Below are positions 61,090-64,000 of a stretch of 64,000 nt of DNA, one piece after another. Under the pieces are notes generated by a model that saw only the letters and a list, made by a program, of their open reading frames with translations, was not told where the DNA came from and did not search any database. The stretch is from Kineosporia babensis (GTDB lineage: Bacteria; Actinomycetota; Actinomycetes; Actinomycetales; Kineosporiaceae). Made by a program: the position numbers and the translations under genes. The DNA lies in assembly GCF_021129305.1 (NCBI RefSeq), contig NZ_JAJOMB010000001.1, positions 620,001 to 684,000 on the forward strand, given 5' to 3'. Each line of letters starts with the position of its first letter. The first letter of the stretch is position 1.

Positions 61090-62813
61090 GAAGCGAGTTC
61101 CTTCCTCTGCGATCGGCACCCCACGGCGGCGACCGCTTCCTTGACCCGTGACCGTGAAAGTTCCCGTCCCCCAACCGCGCCACTTCTAACGCGGAGGGTT
61201 CGGCGGGGTCCGGGCTGTCACTGAGATCAGACACGGATCGACGACTGCGACCCGACACAGAATGTAGGGGAAGGACTACCGACGGGCATGGCTCTGGGCT
61301 TGTCCCGACGTGTCACCCGCATCAGCAGACGTCGGGCGCATCACGAATAACACCCGAGAATCGGGACATCACCGGCCAGTCGCCGCCAACGGCTTGAAGT
61401 TTCGCAGTACGCCTTGGTAAGCACGCCCACCTGCACTGTTTCGCCACGAAAGATCCTCTGGAAAAGAGATTCTCAAGATCAGCGCGGGTGGTTTCTCAAG
61501 GACTCTCGCGCGGAGTGTCCCCTCATCTGAGGGGCGTTTCCGGGAGGTGACGTCACCCGATCGGCCGTGTCGTCCTTCACTCCGATGCCGCAGCGGGGCC
61601 GAATAAGGCCGAACGCCCGAGGCGATCAAGTAGCCGTAGGGTGTTCCAATCTCCGCAGAACGCCTTAGCCCCAATGGGTTACGCCAGACGGTCTACCCGG
61701 TCGTAACCGGATCCAGCGCAAACCAGATGGCAGACGCGTATGGTGCCCGCACGCGTCCCCCATTTGAGTTTTCGTTCAACAAAAGTAGAGCTGCGGTGTA
61801 TCAGCAGGGGCGGGCCGAGACGACCGCCGGGATCGGCGATCGGTCGGCGATCCAGGCCGCGCAGTCGGGCGAGATCCAGCCGGCCCTCCCCGGACCGCTG
61901 AGCGGTGGTCGGCCATCAGGTCGCGTCGGTGGATGGGTTCGTGATGGGCGGCGCGGTTGCGGACGAAGAGCCAACCTCCACCATCGCGGTCGTGGTCATC
62001 ACGGCCGCCGCCGTAGCGACGTTCCATTCGTAGAGCCCGAAGGCCAGCTGGTGATCGCCCTGCGCCGCCAACTCGTAGCGAAGTCACCAGTGCGCTAGGA
62101 AAACAGAACGCTGCTCCGGCTCGGACGGTTCGACATGCCCAGTCGTTAACCAGAGGTGCCGAAGTCGGGTGCAGTGCTGGTTCATTGCGTCAATGCCCAG
62201 GGAGCCACGTCGCAGTCGGCGGCGTCGTGGAGGTCGAGGCCGAGTCATCCAGGACGCGCCATGCTCGCTTCCGCCACCCTGGCGCCGGACAGCTGCACTC
62301 CACCAAAGCCATTAACGCGTAAACAAAGTGCTGTCAGAGACACTTTGTTTACGCGTTACCGGGTGGGCGCCCCAACGCGGTACGGAGCGTGGTCACGGTG
62401 CCGGCGCCCAGGCCAAGCAGTCGCAGTCGTCGTGGAAGATCGAATCGCGGTCTGGGCAGAGGTCGAGCCCGGTTCAACGGTGGCCAGCGCGCTCGAGATG
62501 CTTGCAGAAACGGTGCGCAAGTATGCGCTTTCCATCGTGAGCCATGTCGAATCAGCCCAGCTGATGACATCTGTCTGGCCCTGACGCCTGTGTCAGTCAC
62601 CAACGAGAAGATGCAGGAAACCTCAGTTGACATCCGGTTCTAACGCCGTCACTCTAGGTGCGAAGACCCCGGAACGATCCCTGGCAGAGGCCATATCGCC
62701 GGGGTTACGCCTTTGGCGGCCCAGGGGCGGCTATCCCGACGTCGGCGGTGTCGAGGCCGAGTACATCCCTGGTTGTTCCCGCAAACCCGTAGGAGTGGGG
62801 CCGAGTCTGGGAA
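61090..62813. other. Gene-poor region of about 1.7 kb
   Basis: No frame here has convincing coding character, recognisable domains or a good ribosome-binding site. GC content is lower and less codon-periodic than in the neighbours. It contains the surface-protein leader, a CCCGACGT/ACGTCGGG inverted repeat (61304-61336), and a perfect 18-bp inverted repeat (62313-62358). It may be decayed mobile or accessory DNA; no transposase remnant could be identified. Confidence 0.5.
62313..62358. repeat. Perfect 18-bp inverted repeat with 10-nt spacer
   Basis: Arm TAACGCGTAAACAAAGTG (62313-62330) and its exact complement (62341-62358) flank CTGTCAGAGA. The arms are AT-rich compared with the surroundings. 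It could be a recombinase or transposon-related site, an operator or a strong hairpin. Confidence 0.8.
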
Positions 62814-62846
62814 GGCCCGGCGGTCGTCAGCAACGACCACCGGGCC
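62814..62846 (-). terminator. Terminator downstream of the GH64 gene
   Basis: A 14-bp stem with one mismatch (62814-62827 with 62833-62846) and a 5-nt loop lies 12 nt beyond the GH64 stop codon. Confidence 0.7.
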
Positions 62847-62858
62847 CATTGTCCTATC

Positions 62859-64000
62859 TCAGAACGGCTGAAGCGTCAGCGTCACGTTCTTGGGCGCGTT
62901 GTCCTGGATGTACGAGGCCTGTTCGCAGACATCGTCGTAGGCGAAGCCGTAGGCCTTGCCGTCGACGGTGTTCTCGTGCAGGACCCGGGAGTAGTGGTTG
63001 GTGATGTTGTTGCGGTAGTACGAGGCCGGCGTGGTGATCGGCTGGTTGTTCTGCAGCAGGACGCTGCGGTTCAGCGAGGCGGCCAGGATGGCGCCGATCG
63101 GGCCGCTGACCCCGTCGTTGGGTGAGACCAGGGCACCGTTGCAGAAGAAGACGTCGCGGGTGGTGGGCTTGGCGAAGGTGGCCTTGACCGCACCGTTCTG
63201 CCGGAAGACGAAGTTGTTGCCCTCGACCCGGCCGACGTACTTCTGGTTGTTGGCCGTCATGTTCAGGTCTCGCGTGCTGTAGTGCTGCCAGCGGCCGTCG
63301 ATCTCGGCGTCGAAGTAGGTCTTGGAGAACAGGCCGGCGTCGATGCCGTGGCCGGGGGCGATCACCCGCAGGTTGCCCTGCACCAGCTTCTCGAAACCGG
63401 CCTGCTTCTTCAGCGCCTCGAAGACCTTCGCGCGGCCGCCGTCCTTCCACTGCGCGATCGACTGGGTCTTGCTGCCGCCGAGCGTGATGTACATGGGCAG
63501 GCCGAACATGTCCACCATGGTGGTGTTGCAGAACATGCCCGCGTCGTTGTTCGTGAACTCCATGAAGTCGTGCACGATGTTGTAGGACGGGTCGCTGCTG
63601 ACCCAGCCGGCCGGGTACTGCAGGCCCACGCCGCTGCCGGTGCCGACCACCTTGAACTTGAGCTGCTGCCCGATCGAGATGTAGACCCGGCCCGAAAGGG
63701 TGGCCAGCGGCAAGGTGTTCAGCTCGCTGAGCCGGATGCCGTAGTTGGTGAAGCCGTTGTTGCTGTTGTCGGACAGCGCGATCTCGGCGAAGTTGCCGTC
63801 CTTCTTGATGTGACCCATCTTGCCGGTGCTCAGGTGGGTCCCGACCGCGTGCACCCAGATCTGGTCGCTGCTCTTGCCGGTGTTGTTCACGATCTTCAGC
63901 GGCAGACCGTTGGCGGCGTGGACGAGCTGGGGCAGGCCGAAGAAGCCTGCGGCTCCCAGGACGCTGCCGCCGATGGCTCCGCGGATCAGGGTGCGACGGT
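62859..64000 (-). CDS. Tat-exported GH64-like beta-1,3-glucanase (5' end beyond the window)
   Basis: Predicted extracellular glucan hydrolase. The frame continues to the window edge and reads RRTLIRGAIGGSVLGAAGFFGLPQLVHAA just before the mature part, a twin-arginine signal, so the internal GTG at 63890 is not the start. The mature ~343 residues match the GH64/thaumatin-like fold pattern (VYISIGQQLKFKVV, DFMEFTNNDAGMFCNTTMVDMFGLP, VIAPGHGIDAG, NNITNHYSRVLHEN, GFAYDDV). It is intact at the 3' end. It probably degrades fungal or plant beta-1,3-glucan. Confidence 0.88.
   Translation of the reverse strand, partial: RRTLIRGAIGGSVLGAAGFFGLPQLVHAANGLPLKIVNNTGKSSDQIWVHAVGTHLSTGKMGHIKKDGNFAEIALSDNSNNGFTNYGIRLSELNTLPLATLSGRVYISIGQQLKFKVVGTGSGVGLQYPAGWVSSDPSYNIVHDFMEFTNNDAGMFCNTTMVDMFGLPMYITLGGSKTQSIAQWKDGGRAKVFEALKKQAGFEKLVQGNLRVIAPGHGIDAGLFSKTYFDAEIDGRWQHYSTRDLNMTANNQKYVGRVEGNNFVFRQNGAVKATFAKPTTRDVFFCNGALVSPNDGVSGPIGAILAASLNRSVLLQNNQPITTPASYYRNNITNHYSRVLHENTVDGKAYGFAYDDVCEQASYIQDNAPKNVTLTLQPF

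Noticed and set aside
61090-61160. FliA-type promoter for the Ig-like surface protein
   Set aside because: TCAAG and GCCGATCG are both present on the minus strand, but the spacing is about 23 bp instead of 15-16.
61776-62087. Possible transposase remnant in the gene-poor region
   Set aside because: Both strands were read; no catalytic motif or family signature could be recognised.

Overview
The window is about 70% GC, with GC-rich third codon positions, GTG starts, tight start/stop overlaps and several actinobacterial family markers: a class E sortase with an LAxTG substrate, a DUF222-HNH protein, and an nSTAND-WD40 protein. It looks like a motile, high-GC actinobacterium, possibly of the Kineosporiaceae type; that assignment is inference. 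Most of the window is one very large flagellar and chemotaxis island.

Layout. 1-179 is the tail of an unidentified gene. 331-4046 holds filament genes: flagellin, fliD, fliS and a small fliT-like gene, separated by terminator hairpins. 4482-15539 is a long, mostly overlapping hook/basal-body operon: flgB, flgC, fliE, fliF, fliG, fliH, fliI, fliJ, a dual-domain peptidoglycan hydrolase, fliK, flgD, flgE. 15842-18488 is flbD, motA, motB, fliL. A membrane nSTAND NTPase with 14 WD40 repeats (18586-22164) then interrupts the flagellar order. 22375-28869 is fliM, fliN, a very long fliO, fliP, fliQ, fliR, flhB. A second interruption (29044-34754) carries a 1595-aa adhesin with 12 IPT/TIG repeats and an LAFTG sorting signal, its probable class E sortase, and a 43-aa membrane protein gene on the minus strand. 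Flagellar order resumes with flhA (35067-37142), a 2072-aa FlhF-like protein with huge repeat regions and no intact P-loop, and a coupled 98-aa membrane protein.

From 43656 the genes are mainly on the minus strand: nadE, then a chemotaxis operon transcribed as cheA-cheW-cheY-cheB-cheR-cheX-cheY-(CheX/CheC-like)-EAL/HDOD (53767 to 45824). A secreted matrixin-like metalloprotease follows, then a C-rich repeat tract, a DUF222-HNH gene on the plus strand, a large secreted Ig-like surface protein (minus), about 1.8 kb of gene-poor DNA with a perfect 18-bp inverted repeat, and a Tat-exported GH64 glucanase running off the right edge.

Putative sigma-FliA/WhiG promoters (TCAA-N15-GCCGATGG) precede flagellin and cheA. 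Close variants precede flhA, fliM and fliN, suggesting one flagellar sigma factor drives filament, export and chemotaxis genes. No flagellar sigma gene, flgK, flgL, flgF/flgG or chemoreceptor is in the window, so parts of the system lie elsewhere. The most unusual content is the FlhF-like giant, the adhesin-sortase cassette and the nSTAND-WD40 gene, all embedded in flagellar gene order.
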